Positions 12,260 to 29,172 of a stretch of 64,000 nucleotides of DNA are shown here, one piece after another. Origin of the DNA: Chrysemys picta bellii (lineage: Eukaryota; Chordata; Testudines; Emydidae). Each line of letters starts with the position of its first letter. The stretch's first letter is position 1. The DNA is taken from contig NC_088792.1 in assembly GCF_011386835.1 (NCBI RefSeq), forward strand, positions 40,352,882 to 40,416,881. The letters are read 5' to 3'. Position numbers and translations under genes: made by a program. Below the pieces are notes generated by a model. It made no database searches. It had not been told where the DNA came from and saw nothing but the letters and a program-made list of their open reading frames with translations.

Positions 12260-13101
12260 TGCAGCAGAATTACAACAAAACAATGACCCTCATTCAGAAA
12301 CGTATAAGGCAACACCTATGGAAAAGTCCAACAGAAAAGGAAACATTATTGTCACTGACTTTATCCTCTTTTTTGTATCTAATTCTTCATCTTCAAAGGT
12401 CTAAATGAGTAGGTTTACAAATACCTCTTTAATTAATAAGGGTTTTGCCAGATGCTTGCAAATGGACAGTAGGTTTATTATATCCACTGTGCCGTCTTGT
12501 AAAAAGTTTGTTTCTCCTCAGGGGTCATGATTAATAGGTATCCTTACATTTGATTTAGCAGCTCATTGTCTAGAGAGGACTAAACAAATGTATCAAACCA
12601 CAATAGAATATCAAGAATGATATAATCAAGGCCACTTTGAAAAGAGCAATCTGTAAAACTACACTGATGCTGACTCAACCAATGATTAAAACAGGTGATA
12701 ACAGGCCTCTGTGTTAGGCTGTTTATTTTTAATTGCATTCAGACAACACTGGTGGTTACTATGATCGTATACATGACAAGATTCAATACACTCATCTGGC
12801 CTACTTTAGCACTGCCATTTATGATGTCTATCCCCTATTGTACCTTATCATCCAAAAGAATGGAACATTTTTATGGGCATTTTCCAATTAACACCACAAA
12901 ACTGGGGTTTGCTCACCACCACTACCTTCTTGCACAATACACTGAACTGATCTCATGTTGACTACGCAGGCCTCCTGTCTATTGTGGGACTAATTCTGCA
13001 GAATACTTCGTTTCCTCAGCAGATGACTTAATGATTTTCAGAGCTAAGAGTGAGAATTTTCTGTCCCTTTCCCCAACCTGATGTGAGGAACTTAATATTA
13101 C
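12260..13101. other. Intron following the MAM exon
   Basis: Starts with the donor of exon 13102-13263 (minus). I looked here for the next MAM exon (phase-1 entry, Tyr-Met-x-Val and Ala-x-Leu-x-Ser-Pro motifs) and did not find it. Confidence 0.4.
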
Positions 13102-13263
13102 CTGGTGTGTGGTCACCATCAGGACCACTTTGCCCTGTGACAACCCTGTTGCCAATACTCCAATCAAAATCATTGATAGAATCTTGTTTTAATCCACATG
13201 CAATAGTCCAATCTTGGTCTCCTGTTTCAAAGTTACAGCTTCCAGGGATACTGGTATATTGGC
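13102..13263 (-). CDS. MALRD1: Exon of MALRD1-like gene: N-terminal part of a MAM domain
   Basis: Partial gene, one internal exon of 162 bp. Read on the minus strand it follows a good acceptor (ttgcattttcag) and ends at a donor (gtaatatt); it enters and leaves in phase 1. The frame contains the MAM start: a Cys-Asn-Phe-Glu, the Asp-Trp after it, a second Cys, an Asp-Phe-Asp-Trp motif, and a closing Gly-Pro-x-x-x-Asp-His-Thr, which is the classic first half of a MAM domain (adhesive extracellular beta-sandwich module). The frame is open throughout and there is no frameshift. In transcript order it lies directly after the LDLa exon at 19776-19904 (intron 6,512 bp, phases match). The next MAM exon was not found in 1-13101 and may lie outside. 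The gene name is inferred from module order and huge introns; MAMDC4 also mixes MAM and LDLa but is a compact gene in mammals. Confidence 0.82.
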
Positions 13264-13756
13264 CTGAAAATGCAATACAAAGTAAATTCACTCTCTTGAT
13301 ACCAATATATAGTATATCAGTTGGTATATTTAAAATATGATGATAAGCATACTGCACATAGTAATAGCAAGGTTTCTGTTCAACTAATGCCAAATTTACA
13401 TATGTTAAGCTGAGAATGTTACTTACCGTATGTTTCTACATTTTGGTATAATATATGGTATATCTTGATATAATGCAGGCTCGAGAGACAAAGTATTCCC
13501 TTTATTAGAGATTGATATGCCCTCCACCGTTTGGATATGTTTAACATCATTGGTGTATGGCTATGGCTAATGGTGAGGACATTAGGGAGACATGACTGAG
13601 TATGGGACTTGTTTGAGCTCAGTGGAGTGGAGAAGATAATAGCAAACCAGATGCTAAACCTGGACTCCACTCCTATGCTCAAGCGTTCACATGTGCATAT
13701 ATTGGCATTGTATGGTGACCTATGAGCATAGTTTTATAAGTGAAAGAAAGTATGGT

Positions 13757-14060
13757 GGCTAAGGTACTGGATTTGGACTCAGGAGATCTGTGTTTAATGC
13801 CCAACCCTACCACAGACTTCCTGTGTCACCTAGGGTAAGTGACTCAGGGCCAGCTCCAAATTCCATTAAAGTCAATAGGAATCTTTCCATTGATTTTAGT
13901 GGGCTTTGCAGCAGGCCCTTAACTCCATTCCCCATCAGTAAAATGGGGATAATACGACTCCCTTTCTCCCACCTTTGGTTTTTCTTGTCTATTAAATTGT
14001 AAGTACTTTGTGCCAAGGATTGTCTCTTAGTATGTGTTTGTACAGCATTTAGCGCTGTGG
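13757..14060 (+). mobile_element. CORE-SINE (MIR-like) with a nested palindromic MITE
   Basis: Recognisable order: ggtactggatttggactcagga, cccaaccctaccacagacttcc, tgtgtcacctagggtaagtgac, then cagtaaaatggggataata and a tail attgtaagtactttgtgcc..gtttgtacagcatttagc. The CORE is interrupted at 13846-13919 by a palindromic insert with ends AGGGCC and AGGCCCT. Confidence 0.75.
13846..13919. mobile_element. Palindromic MITE nested in CORE-SINE
   Basis: 74 bp; outer AGGGCCAGCTCCAAA and complementary TTTGCAGCAGGCCCT, centre attaaagtcaatagg / ccattgattttagtggg, so it can fold back on itself. Same general type as 33203-33272 and 38659-38744. Confidence 0.6.
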
Positions 14061-14079
14061 AGCTCGCTAGTTGATGCAT

Positions 14080-15060
14080 CTAGATGCTAGCATAATACCA
14101 ATAATGATCATTTATGATTTTTTTTAAAACAAAGGCATTTCCTCAGAAATTGCATCCACTCACTTCTTCTGCTAATATGGCAGTTACATGCTCTTGGAAA
14201 CAAGATGTAAATAGTCTCATATTGAACTACCATTCCCCACTGTGACAGTGTTCCTTTAAATCAGCCAGTTCTAGATATTTAGAATTAAATTCAATTTATT
14301 TTTATGTGGTGTGTTTCAACACAATGTCTCAAGATGCTTTACAGTGAGAGATAAAGCAACAAGATGTTCCCAAGAAATTCTTCTTTTCAAATCTGCGGAG
14401 ATAATTCATTTGACTCTAAGATACATTAACGTTCAGGATAAAAATGTGTAGAGGGCAATACTGTATCCCTTTTGATAATTCACCAGAAGCACAATCAGAG
14501 AGGGTATCTGGTAGTTTTGTCTCTGGCTGGACAGGAAGAAAGTATGAGTGGACAGATCAAGCTTGGAGTACATTACATTGGGAAAAACTGATCGATTGAT
14601 TGATGAAGGAGACACATATCCTCTCACTATTTCAGCAGTTGCCCTCTTACTTTTTCCCCCCAATGGGATACTATTTTCAATACTACCAGTCAGCTAATTT
14701 CATAATGAGCACTAAGGTGCAAAAAGCAAGAACAGAAGATAATATTGTGAGGGCAATAGGTGCTAATGTCATTAACGTTACGAGTCACTGATGTGCAACC
14801 ATTGATGTGCATAATGATGTGCACCCAGACAGTCATTAAGGGATAAACCATCCTTGGTTTGGGCAGGCAAACCTTTTCTGGAGTTCCTTTGGATTTCAAA
14901 GCATCTACACAACAGGAAGTTTAGGACCTAGGCTCACTTTTCAAGGCCAAATGGTCCCAGGTGAGCAGCTTTAGATTCCCAGGGGAAAAGTCCAGGGGGT
15001 TAGGGAGGACCAAGAAACCGGGTGTTTAAATTGTGAGATTCCAGGAGAGGGACAAGGACT
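14080..15060. other. Intron, nothing recognised
   Basis: No supported feature; poly-T of 9 at 14120 only. Confidence 0.35.
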
Positions 15061-15061
15061 A

Positions 15062-15182
15062 AGGCTAGATCTGAACTACAGACTTCTGCCAGCATAGCTA
15101 TATTGGTCAGGAGAGTGAAGCTTTGTGGGTACTGAAATTAAACATTCCCATAGCCCAGACTGCAGTGCAGTGTAGACAAGCA
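15062..15182. repeat. MITE remnant
   Basis: ctagatctgaactacagacttctgccagcatagctatattggtcagga and the distal cagtgtagacaagc look like the two ends of a reptilian MITE with a shortened middle. Ends are imperfect and no target duplication is visible. Confidence 0.4.
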
Positions 15183-15574
15183 TCCACATGCTACAAAAAC
15201 TACAGATCCTCTTTTACACTCCTGGGCTATAAACTAATGTGCTCTCCAATTACAAACTGCACATCTTATCTTCTTGAGAAGAAGAAAACAATCTAAGCAG
15301 ATGGGACCATTTCTGAGATGTTTAATGTTCAATTATTTAACAGGATGCCCCAAAAAACATGTTGTTTGCAAAAATAGACTTGTTGCCATTATAGAAGTAT
15401 CTTTTCAAATGAGAAACTAAAGCAATTCTCTTTATTATGATGCAGATTTGCAAAACTATAAACTGTAATCAATGCTGTTTTGTAGGATTTTCTTGTAAAA
15501 ATCTGGTCTGGTATAAATACCTTAAATAAAGATGATTTTGAATAACATATGTGAATAACATAGTGAATAACATA

Positions 15575-16443
15575 TGTAACTCCCTTAGCGTTTAGAGAGA
15601 GCATGGCCCCTTTAAATATTTTTTCTGAGGGGGGGGAAGTGCTATTGGTGGGAGTGGGAGTAAAGAGAGAGGGGAAAGAGCAACAGGGTGTGTGCGTCTG
15701 GAGCTCCAGACAGAAGGGCTGCAGCAAGCAGGCCCTCACAGAGTGAAGCAGTCAAAAATCTACCTGAAGCCTGGGAGGGACAGAGCGGCTAATCAGGGAC
15801 ACCCCAGGACAGGAGCCAGGAGGAGCACTATGCCGGGAAGAAATTGCCCAAGAAGGACAGGCTGGAGATGGATCCAGTATCCCTGCTGCCCAGAGCTGCA
15901 TGGGGCTGTGAGTACTGGGGCTTGTGATTTTGCACTGGGACTAAGGAGGTAGACGGTTAGCTAGTTAAGCGGTGAGGTTGTCGCTCTCTGTGGCTTTGCA
16001 GAGAGCGGCAGGTGAGGGCACCAGAGGGGTTGTTGGGGGAAGTTCACTGGCACTGACGGCGACCAAGAGCACCCAAGCCTCACCACTGGACTGGAACTTT
16101 GCCCAGGACTCCTGAACTCTGTGTGCAGACACATTGCTAGGTGTCTGCTGCTTTCAGACTGTGGTATCACTGGGCCTGTGGGGCCTTGAGTTGAATGCAA
16201 CCCTGTTTTACCACTCCCCCTATGTTTCCCCTTGTTGTTTTCCTCCTTTCACCCCTCTGTAAATAAATATTTCCCTTTCCTATATTCATTGTACTTTTCC
16301 GGTGTGTTCACTCTGGGGGGTTTGGAACAGGTGCCCCTGGGGTGGAAGGAACTTTCCCTGCTGCATTCGTGTGTGTGCCTTCTCTTGGCCAGAGCTGCCT
16401 GCAGAGCAGACTCCATCTTGGTCACGAGGGCGCTAAAATTACA
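15575..16443 (+). mobile_element. Solo LTR (retrovirus- or Gypsy-like) with 4-bp target duplication
   Basis: 869 bp, starting TGTAAC and ending TTACA, as LTRs do (TG...CA with short inverted ends). Flanks 15571-15574 and 16444-16447 both read CATA. A polyadenylation signal AATAAA at 16262-16267 with downstream GT-rich sequence fits the R/U5 region and gives the plus orientation. No primer binding site plus internal region or second LTR is present, so it is a solo LTR left by recombination. It codes for nothing. Confidence 0.75.
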
Positions 16444-16447
16444 CATA

Positions 16448-21279
<4,832 letters not shown>

Positions 21280-21395
21280 GTTTTACAGATTTGGAAACCG
21301 AAGCATAGAAAGTTTAAGTGATTTACCTAAGGGCACTCAGGGACGTAAGTGACTTAGTGGTAAAACCAGAAATAGAACCCAGGTTTTCAAAATAC
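21280..21395 (+). mobile_element. MIR fragment
   Basis: ttttacagatttggaaaccgaagcatagaaagtttaagtgatttacctaag, then ccagaaatagaacccaggt, follow the MIR CORE-to-tail order on the plus strand. Confidence 0.65.
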
Positions 21396-21404
21396 TATAC
21401 TTCT

Positions 21405-21565
21405 TAAAAAGACAAGGTAGTTAAGGTAATAGCTGTTCTTCAGCTCTGTGTAAGATCAAAATCTTGTCTCTTTCACTAACAGAAGTTGGTCCAGTAAAAG
21501 ATATTACTTCACCCACCTTGTCTCTCTAATATCCTGGAACCAATATGGCTACAACCACTGCAATA
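21405..21565. repeat. Palindromic interspersed repeat common in turtles and archosaurs
   Basis: Left part agacaaggtag.taaggtaata and right part gatattacttcacccaccttgtctct are inverted copies; the right half also has the typical ggtccagtaaaagatatta and atcctggaaccaatatgg phrases. The left arm is eroded. Confidence 0.55.
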
Positions 21566-23604
21566 TACTTCTTAACTAATTTAAAAATATCTCAGGCAGT
21601 AACCTGGGAACAGTTATGTTGCTGAAGTGAGATTGGATGAACTGTAGATGAGTCCTACCCAAACTGCACATCTGAATAGACATAACTATTGGAAAGTTTG
21701 GATCTGGATTCAAAACATTGTGGCTTGGACTCTTCTGGAGTAAGAACTCACATGAACACAATTTTTCTGGGTAGCTGCATATGAAATGAAGTATACATTT
21801 ACAAACAGGATACAGGCTGTGCCAAAGGCTTTGGCAAAGGCCAAGGCAAAATCTTTTTTTGAATCAACATGCCAAAATTGGTACAAATATCTAAAAACAA
21901 AATACCCTCCCCCAAACTTCATACTCTATCAAAATTCAACTCGAAATGTGGGGGGGTAGAGAGGGGGCGAGCTCAGCGTTCTACTGCATACACCAATAGT
22001 GGCCCTGATTGACCACAGCCACTGTATTGACAGAAATTATACTAAAACAAGAAACATGATGGTGGTTGTTGATCATAAAAAGTAACTACAGAAACTACAG
22101 TGACTGAAGAAATTCTCAAGAACGGCATCCTTTCACGTAGCATTTTACCATTAATGTTTTAAATATTTTTCTCAAAATAGAAATACTTAATCCCAGAACA
22201 TTTCCGAAAACTAATATATATCAATCTCATTTCTGAGGCCTGGATGCAATTTAACATAAGAACATGTTAGAAGCTCTATCAACATAGAAAACATGAGGAT
22301 TTTCAAAATATTATCCTGCCAATTCCTGCCATTGAAAAAATGGGTTGTCAAACTCTGGCATTCTACCATGATTTAACCCATTGAGTTATAATACAACAAT
22401 GTATGAGAGTGGCATTAAATCTCTCTGTGGAACTGCTTTATGAACCAGTCTAACTCCTCCTGATGAACTACTTAATTATCATGTGGCTGAAAGGTAAAAT
22501 GATGTATTTCCTGTAAAATAAGGGTTTTTCTCCACAATTTCTGGTCTTGTTGCATTTGTCCATACTGTGGGAGGATGTGTGCAAATAAATGGCTTTTGTG
22601 TTTCATCACATTCCTTGGCTGTGCTTTGACATTTAATCAAGTGGAAAGGTACTTTGTTACCTTATAGTCTCATTCAAGATTAACAACATCCCTTAAATAC
22701 ACGTAAATTTTTTTAAAGAATCTAACTCCTAAATAAAGCCTATGGAAATCTAAACACCGGCACCATCTCCACACACAGAAGTCATTCCAAACCAATAAAC
22801 CTCAGCAAATACCTGCATACAAAGCAAGAGTTTGTTAAGGATCTCGTATTCACGTGCTGGGCTGCACTTATATATTCAAGGGGAAAGCCATAGGGAGCCA
22901 TTGACCCATGGAACAGCAACATGTTTCAAAAGAGCAGCACGTGCCAACCTCAGAGTTACATTCTATCATGATATAACCCTTAGAGCAAGAATTCTGGCAT
23001 TTCACAGAATGGCATTCAAATGGAGGCTTAGGAGAATGTCTGTGGTTTCCAAATGGCTAGAGAAGGAAACTGTATGACTTAAAGGGGACCCAGCAAAGAT
23101 TTCTCAAAGAGTTAACTTACCTAATATTTTAAAATAGTGGAAGACTCAACTAGACTCCAGGAGGCTCTGTGAATTGTATATACTATGTTCTGCAATGTGA
23201 TAGATGCTTGAAAGTAACGTGTTTACATTAATTTAATAGGGATTTTCCTATACGTTCATTTATTCTTTTTAAGGCATTACAGTTTAACTTGCATGTTGTT
23301 AACCGTGTAATTTTCAACCAATTTTTTGTACTACTGTAACATTACAATGGAACTGTGAGCTAGCGAAAGGTAAAGAATTTGGCTGGTTCTGAGTAAAGGA
23401 TAAACGTGTTTATAAAAAATGCCATAGGAAGTATGAAGCAAAAACATACTTTATATCCAAGTGAAGGTTTGCCACATAATTAAGGCTCCCTGACATGATA
23501 GTGAAATATTACTTTGGAAAGATCTATCAGATATAACCCCAAACACCCATGTAAGCAGGGAACATTGGATTACATACTACCTTTCACTGCATGGCGTGGA
23601 AGAT
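21566..23604. other. Intron, nothing recognised
   Basis: No supported gene or repeat; a poly-G/G-rich patch at 21950-21970. Confidence 0.35.
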
Positions 23605-23875
23605 AATTAATTGTGGCAAGGAGAGATGGTCTTGTGATTAAGGTCCTGGACAGAGTACAAGTCCCAGCTTGCCCACAGATTGTATGTGATCTTAGTCAAA
23701 TTACTTAATTCCTATCCTGCAGCTTCCTATCAGTAAAATGGGGATAAACATTTCTCTTTTCCTATCCTCTGTGAGGTCTATTTAGGTTGTAAGCTAAGCT
23801 CTTTGGGACTTGGGCTGCCTGGTACTATGCATCTCTACAGCACCAAGCTCCAGTCTTGGTTGGGCAAGTAATAAA
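23605..23875 (+). mobile_element. CORE-SINE (MIR-like)
   Basis: Same order as 13757-14060: gtcctggacagagtacaagtccc, cagattgtatgtgatcttagtcaaattactt, cagtaaaatggggataaac, then a tail ggttgtaagctaagctctttggga..acagcaccaagctcc. No nested MITE. Confidence 0.65.
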
Positions 23876-24299
23876 TGGTGAACAGACACAATGAGGGAAA
23901 GAACAGCAGCTGTCCTGCATTTTGTCTCCTGGTTCCCAAAACCCAATGAACCCTTTTTACAGACCCATGGCTTTGGGGGAGGGAACATGGAGCTGGAAAG
24001 AGAGGATGAGATGTAAATCTGTGCAGCATGCTTCCATCAGATAAAGGCATATTTCCCATTGAAAATCCATCTGGGAATCACTGTAGGTTTGATCAGCAGT
24101 AATTTCTCCTGCCTAGGAACAAACCCTCCTCCTTCCTCACCTACCCTCATAGGGAATTCTGCAGAAGCTGCCTGCAAGGACTACATAATAGCATGGTCCT
24201 AGAGAACAATATTTCGGTTTTTATTTGGGAGAAAATTATGATGTAGTCATATCATATAACAACACTCCAGTTCACAAGTATTTCAATACAATGTCAAAC
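23876..24299. other. Intron, nothing recognised
   Basis: No supported feature. Confidence 0.35.
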
Positions 24300-25865
24300 G
24301 GCAGCTACTACTGTTAGATATTTTTAAATCAGCAGGTCCAGAAACTTTCATCCAAGAGTTTTAAAAGAGCTGGCCAAGGAGCTTGCTGGGTCATTAATTA
24401 TGATTTTTCAATAAATCTTGGAACACTGAGGAAGTTCCAGAAGATTAGAAGAAAGCTAATGTACCAATATTTAAAAAGAGTAAATGGAATAACCTGGGTA
24501 AGTACAGGCCTGTCAGTCTGATATCAATTGTGAGCAAGATAATGGAGAAGCTGATGCAAGACCCAATTAAGAAAGAATTAAAGGAGGGTAATATCATGAA
24601 TGCCAATCAACATTGGTTTATGGAAAACAGATCCAGTCAATCTAAATTGGTATCTTTTTTCCCCCAGCGATTAAAAATCTTGGTTGATAAAAGGTAATAG
24701 TGTTGACATAATGTACTTAGATTTCTGTAAAGCATTTGACTTAGTACCTCAGAACATTTTCATTAAAAAATTAGAATGTTATAAAATTAATATGGCACAC
24801 ATTGAATGAATTAAAACTGGCTAATTGATAGGTGCCAAAATGTAATTGTAAATGGGGAAACATCACTGATCAGTTGCATTTTCAGTGGGATGCTGGAGGG
24901 ATCCGTTCTTGGCCCCACACTACTTAATATTATCAATGACCCTGGACGAAAACAAATATGATCACTATAAAGTTTGCAGATGACACAAAAATTGGGGGAG
25001 TGCTAAATAATGAAGAGGACAGGTCACTGACAGAGCAATATGGATCTCTTGGTAAACTGGGAGCAAGCAAATAATGTGTGTTTTATTATGGCTAAATGTA
25101 ACTATATACATCTAGGAACAAAGAAAGTGGGCCATATTTACAGGCTGGACATAGGGGGAACTCTATACTGGGAAGCAGTGATTCTGAAAAAGATTTACAA
25201 GTTGTGATGGGATAATCAGTTGATCATAAGCACCTACTGCAACACGGTGGCAAAAAGGGCTAAAGTGATCCTGTGAGACATACATGGAAAACTTGAGTAG
25301 GAATAGGAAGGTTATTTTAGCTCTATATTTGGCATTGGTGCAGCCACTGCTGGAATACTTTGTCCAGTTGTGGTGCCCACAATTCAAGAAGAATGTTGAT
25401 AAATTAGGGAGGGTTCAGAGAAGAGCTATGAGAATGAATAAAGTATTAGAAAACATGCCTTATAGTGATAGACTAAAAGAGCTCAATCTATTTAGTTTAA
25501 AAAAGAGAAGATTAAGGGATTACAGCATATTACAGCATATAAATACATGCACATGGAACAAATATTTAATAATGGGATCTTCAATCTAGCAGAGAAATGA
25601 TCCAATTATAGGAAGTTGCAACTAGACAAATTCAGACTAGAAATAAGACATATTTTTTAAAAGTTAAAGCAATTAATTTTTAGAACAATTTACCAAGAGT
25701 TGTCGTGGATTCTACATCCCTAACAATTTTAAAATCAAGATTGAATGTATTTCTAAAATATATTCTCTAGGAATTAGTTTGGGGAAGTTCTATTGACTGG
25801 TTTATACAGGAGGTTGGACTGGATGATCACAATGGTGCTATCTGGCCTTGGAAACATGGCAGCTG
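24300..25865 (+). mobile_element. CR1 LINE, plus strand, RT region to 3' end
   Basis: Degenerate ORF2. In mixed frames one can read Ser-Ala-Gly-Pro-Glu (RT start), Asn-x-Gly-Lys-Tyr-Arg-Pro-Val-Ser-Leu-Ile-Ser, a damaged Asp-Phe-x-Lys-Ala-Phe-Asp (24720-24740), Gly-Ser-Val-Leu-Gly-Pro (motif B, about 24900), Phe-Ala-Asp-Asp-Thr-Lys (motif C, about 24975-24990), and the C-terminal Gln-Pro-Leu-Leu-Glu-Tyr region at 25284-25589. The 3' end is ggaggttggactggatgatca at 25808-25830. Many stops and frameshifts: inactive. Confidence 0.85.
25284..25589 (+). pseudogene. CR1 ORF2 C-terminal fragment
   Basis: 101-codon open piece of the CR1 ORF2 tail after the RT core. It is aligned in content with the longer minus-strand copies: Leu-Leu-Glu-Tyr, then Val-Gln-x-Arg-Ala-x-Arg-Met, then Tyr-x-x-Arg-Leu-Lys-Glu-Leu-x-Leu-Phe-Ser-Leu-x-Lys-Arg-Arg-Leu-Arg. 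The flanks are broken by stops. Not a host gene. Confidence 0.75.
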
Positions 25866-26740
25866 TTCATGAATGTACAGCAACACAATTTAGGATAAGT
25901 TTCAGGAAGAAACTCTGATACATCAGGAGGCGTATAATTTCCATAATTATAATTTGTCCAGGACATTAATATTTAAAGTCACCACCACCGTAAAAATGCA
26001 TCTTGGAAACTACAATTGCAACTTATACTTCAGACCTTAATTTTATGTTTCATCCATTGTGCAGAATCCTGGAATTGTGTGGTTCATCATTATTGGCCAC
26101 AAACATGTCAATCTTTTGAATGTACAAGTTACCATTGAAAGCCAGCTGTGTATGCTGCTGCTACAGTTTGCAGGCATGTCAATCACAACTAATGATCAAT
26201 GACTTTGAAAGCAGTTGATAAATCTGAGAATATCAGCCTGAACATCTGAACTTCATCGGTTCCTAAGAGAAGATTATCTATCAGTGCGTCCCTGTGGCAT
26301 AGTCAGATGCTGGGATAGAGGCATCTTGCTCTTGAAGTTTGTTACAAACCCAGATGGAATATAGCAGGGCCAAAGACTCCTGCACTAGATTTGTAATCTT
26401 CTGAAGAGACAAAGCTTTCAGTAGCCAGCTGTCTAATTATAATCAGATGGACACATTCATGTGATGGAGGACAAAACCACTATATTTAGAATCTAGAAAG
26501 ACTCTGGGGGCTCAGGAAAGGCTGAACAGAAGTGATGAAAGCTGGAAGATAACCATTGCCTAGTACAAAATGGAGAAACTGCAGGAGAGTTGAAACAGTC
26601 AAAATGTGAAGACAGGCTTCCTTTAAATTGAGAGATACTGAAAAGTTTCAGGATTCTCCTTCCACAATGATATAATGAACGCTCTCCATCTTGAAATGCG
26701 TGTCATGTCAAAAAGTAGTAACCGTAAACTTAGACCTTAG
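25866..26740. other. Intron, nothing recognised
   Basis: No supported feature. Confidence 0.35.
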
Positions 26741-26744
26741 TCCA

Positions 26745-27105
26745 TCCCATGCTTTGCCGCACATTGGGTTACCCACATTTGCCATCCTTGCCTATCAGCT
26801 GCCCTTCTCTCCTAATCTTCCCATTTCATGTTGAGGTGCTGATGTCGTTCAGAACTGTTCGTTTCCATGTTATTCATGGTCTTCCTCTCTTTCTTCTTGC
26901 GTTTTCTGGCTTCCATTCAAGGGCAGTATTTGGTAAGCATTCTTTTTCCATGTCCCAGCCACTGATGTCTTCTTTTGTAGATTATTTGTGAAAAGGGTAC
27001 CTTGTCCAGTAATTTTTCTGACTTCTTCATTCATCTTCCTATAGTAGTAAGCTGTGTCACAATTAAGGCTTCCCAATCTCTTGGGCGTTATACAGAATGA
27101 CACGT
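26745..27105 (-). mobile_element. LINE ORF2 C-terminal relic (RTE/CR1-like class uncertain)
   Basis: On the minus strand, broken frames give a Gly-x-x-Met-Glu-Lys, then Trp-Lys-Pro-Glu-x-Ala-Arg-Arg-Lys-Arg-Gly-Arg-Pro and x-Thr-Trp-Lys-Arg-Thr-Val-Leu. This Trp-x-Pro...Lys-Arg-Gly-Arg-Pro...Thr-Trp motif is the usual tail of several LINE ORF2 families (RTE and relatives). Frameshifts and stops throughout. No RT core is seen nearby. Confidence 0.5.
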
Positions 27106-28249
27106 AACCCCCTGAGCATTTTTTCCTGTTCTAGAATGAGGCATTCTGCATTGATGTCCCAAAAATGACTGATTATATCTTTTCATGATGAAATAAATGC
27201 AAAAATTAATCCAATAGTATAAATAGACTAGACCAAAATTATTCAATTAAACCAATAGTACATGTCGAATGGAAATTTGATTCTTTTAATATTATTTCTG
27301 TTTAAACAAAGTAGGAATTTTTTGTCTGGGCACTAGCTGTAATTTTAACTTATTTTCAAAGCAGCAATAATGATTAAACCCTATTATGGACTAACGTCTT
27401 GCCAATTTGTGTTGTTTAAATTAAATCTGAATAATAAGAGTGAAAAAGGGTACAAGAAAAACCATTAAATGTCTCTTTCATGTTTTGTTAAAACATTTTT
27501 AAAACATGAGTGCCAAACTTTTTTTTGTAAACTGATTATTTTTTTAAAATCTGATCAGAAAATATTACCCACAGGAAAAGATCTTGTTCACTAAGTTTCA
27601 GCCTGGAACAAATTAAAATGAGCCAGACACAAGCCACTAAAAAGTTGCATTAGAACTGAAACTCATCTATAATGTTATAGTATCATAGCACCCTATAAAG
27701 TTAAGTTGGAATATATAGCAGGAGTCACGGCACACTATTTACACCAAGAGTTTAGTTTACTTGCCTAGTTTGTCAGCACAGTTTTCTACAAGCTCAGATC
27801 TGTACAAAAAACATCAAAACGCTATTAGCATGCCCATCAATAATGTTTCTATCCATGGATGACCTTCTCAGTCTTCTGCAGGGAAAGCTAGATAAAGCAC
27901 TTCTACAGATGCAAGCTAGAAATCATCTCAAATAAGGTTCTCTTTCAGTTCAGAAGCAGTAGGGAATTTTATCCAGTGCATGTGTCATACAGAAGACCAG
28001 GTCTAATGTGATGACATGCATTGACTCTGACATAAACCCTACACTTGACAAATTATATTGATTGCTAGCAAAGAATTTCATCTGTAGGCACAAAAGCCCA
28101 GCAATATGCTTCCCAAAGATGTTCATGGTGAGAGCAAGTATTTGGTGGCTAAGGCACACAAACAGCAAGAATCATAGATGTTACCATAGGTCTATCAATA
28201 TATAATGGACTCTGGTACGAGCAATATAATAGTTCAGAAAAGATTCTCT
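27106..28249. other. Intron, nothing recognised
   Basis: AT-rich; no supported feature. Confidence 0.35.
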
Positions 28250-28530
28250 TCAACATAATAATAGCCATACTGGGTCAGATCAAAGGTCTATTCAGTACAG
28301 TATCCTGTCTAGCGACAGTGGCCAATGCCAAATGCCCCAGAGGGAGTGAACCTAACAGGTAATGATCAAGTGATTTCTCTCCTGCCATGCATCTCCACCC
28401 CTCTGACAAACAGAGGCTAGGGACACCATTCCTTACCCATCCTGGCTAATAGCCATTAATGGACTTAACCTCCATGAATTTATCTAGTTCTCTTTTAAAC
28501 CCTGTTATAGTCCTAGCCTTCACAACCTCC

Positions 28531-29157
28531 TCAGGCAAGGAGTTCCACAGGTTGACTGTGCGCTGTGTGGAGAAGAACTTCCTTTTTATTTGTTTTAAAC
28601 CTGCGACCCATTAATTTCATTTGGTGGCCCCTAGTTCTTATATTATTGGAAAAAGTACATAATTTTTCCTTATTCACTTTCTCCACACCTCTCATGATTT
28701 TATATACCTCTATTATATCCCGCCTTAATCTCCTCTTTTCCAAGCTGAAAAGTCCTAGCCTCTTTAATCTCTCCTCATATGGGACCCATTCCAAACCCCT
28801 AATCATTTTAGTTGTCCTTTTCTGAACTTTTTCTAATGCCAGTTTATCTTTTTTGAGATGAGGAGACCACATCTGTACGCAGTATTCAAGATGTGGGCGT
28901 ACCGTGGATTTATATAAGGGCAATAAGATATTCTCCATCTTATTCTCTATCCATTTTTTAATGATTCCTAACATCCTGTTTGCTTTTTTGACTGCCGCTG
29001 CACACTGCGTGGACGTCTTCAGAGAACTATCCACGATGACTCCAAGATCTCTTTCCTGATTAGTTGTAGCTAAATTAGCCTCCATCATATTATATGTATA
29101 GTTGGGGTTATTTTTTCCAATGTGCATTACTTTATATTTATCCACATTAAATTTCAT
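28531..29157 (-). pseudogene. CR1 ORF2 C-terminal domain (after RT motif C)
   Basis: 208-codon open piece following RT motif C. It shows the Val-Met-His-Ile-Gly-Lys start, Gln-Glu-Arg-Asp-Leu-Gly-Val, Leu-Pro-Leu-Tyr-Lys and Arg-Pro-His-Leu-Glu-Tyr, and the Arg-Leu-Lys-x-Leu-Gly-Leu-Phe-Ser-Leu-Glu-Lys-Arg-Arg-Leu block. It is separated from the RT piece upstream by two in-frame stops (TAG, TGA) where the sister copy at 44207-44818 has Trp, so both are single G-to-A changes. Non-functional transposon relic. Confidence 0.88.
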
Positions 29158-29172
29158 TTGTCATTTTGTTGC

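Noticed and set aside
13419..13500. Donor-like cttac at 13423-13427 as an additional exon just upstream of the MAM exon
   Set aside because: The frame behind it is AT-rich, without cysteines or MAM motifs, and LDLa-to-MAM phases already join directly without it.
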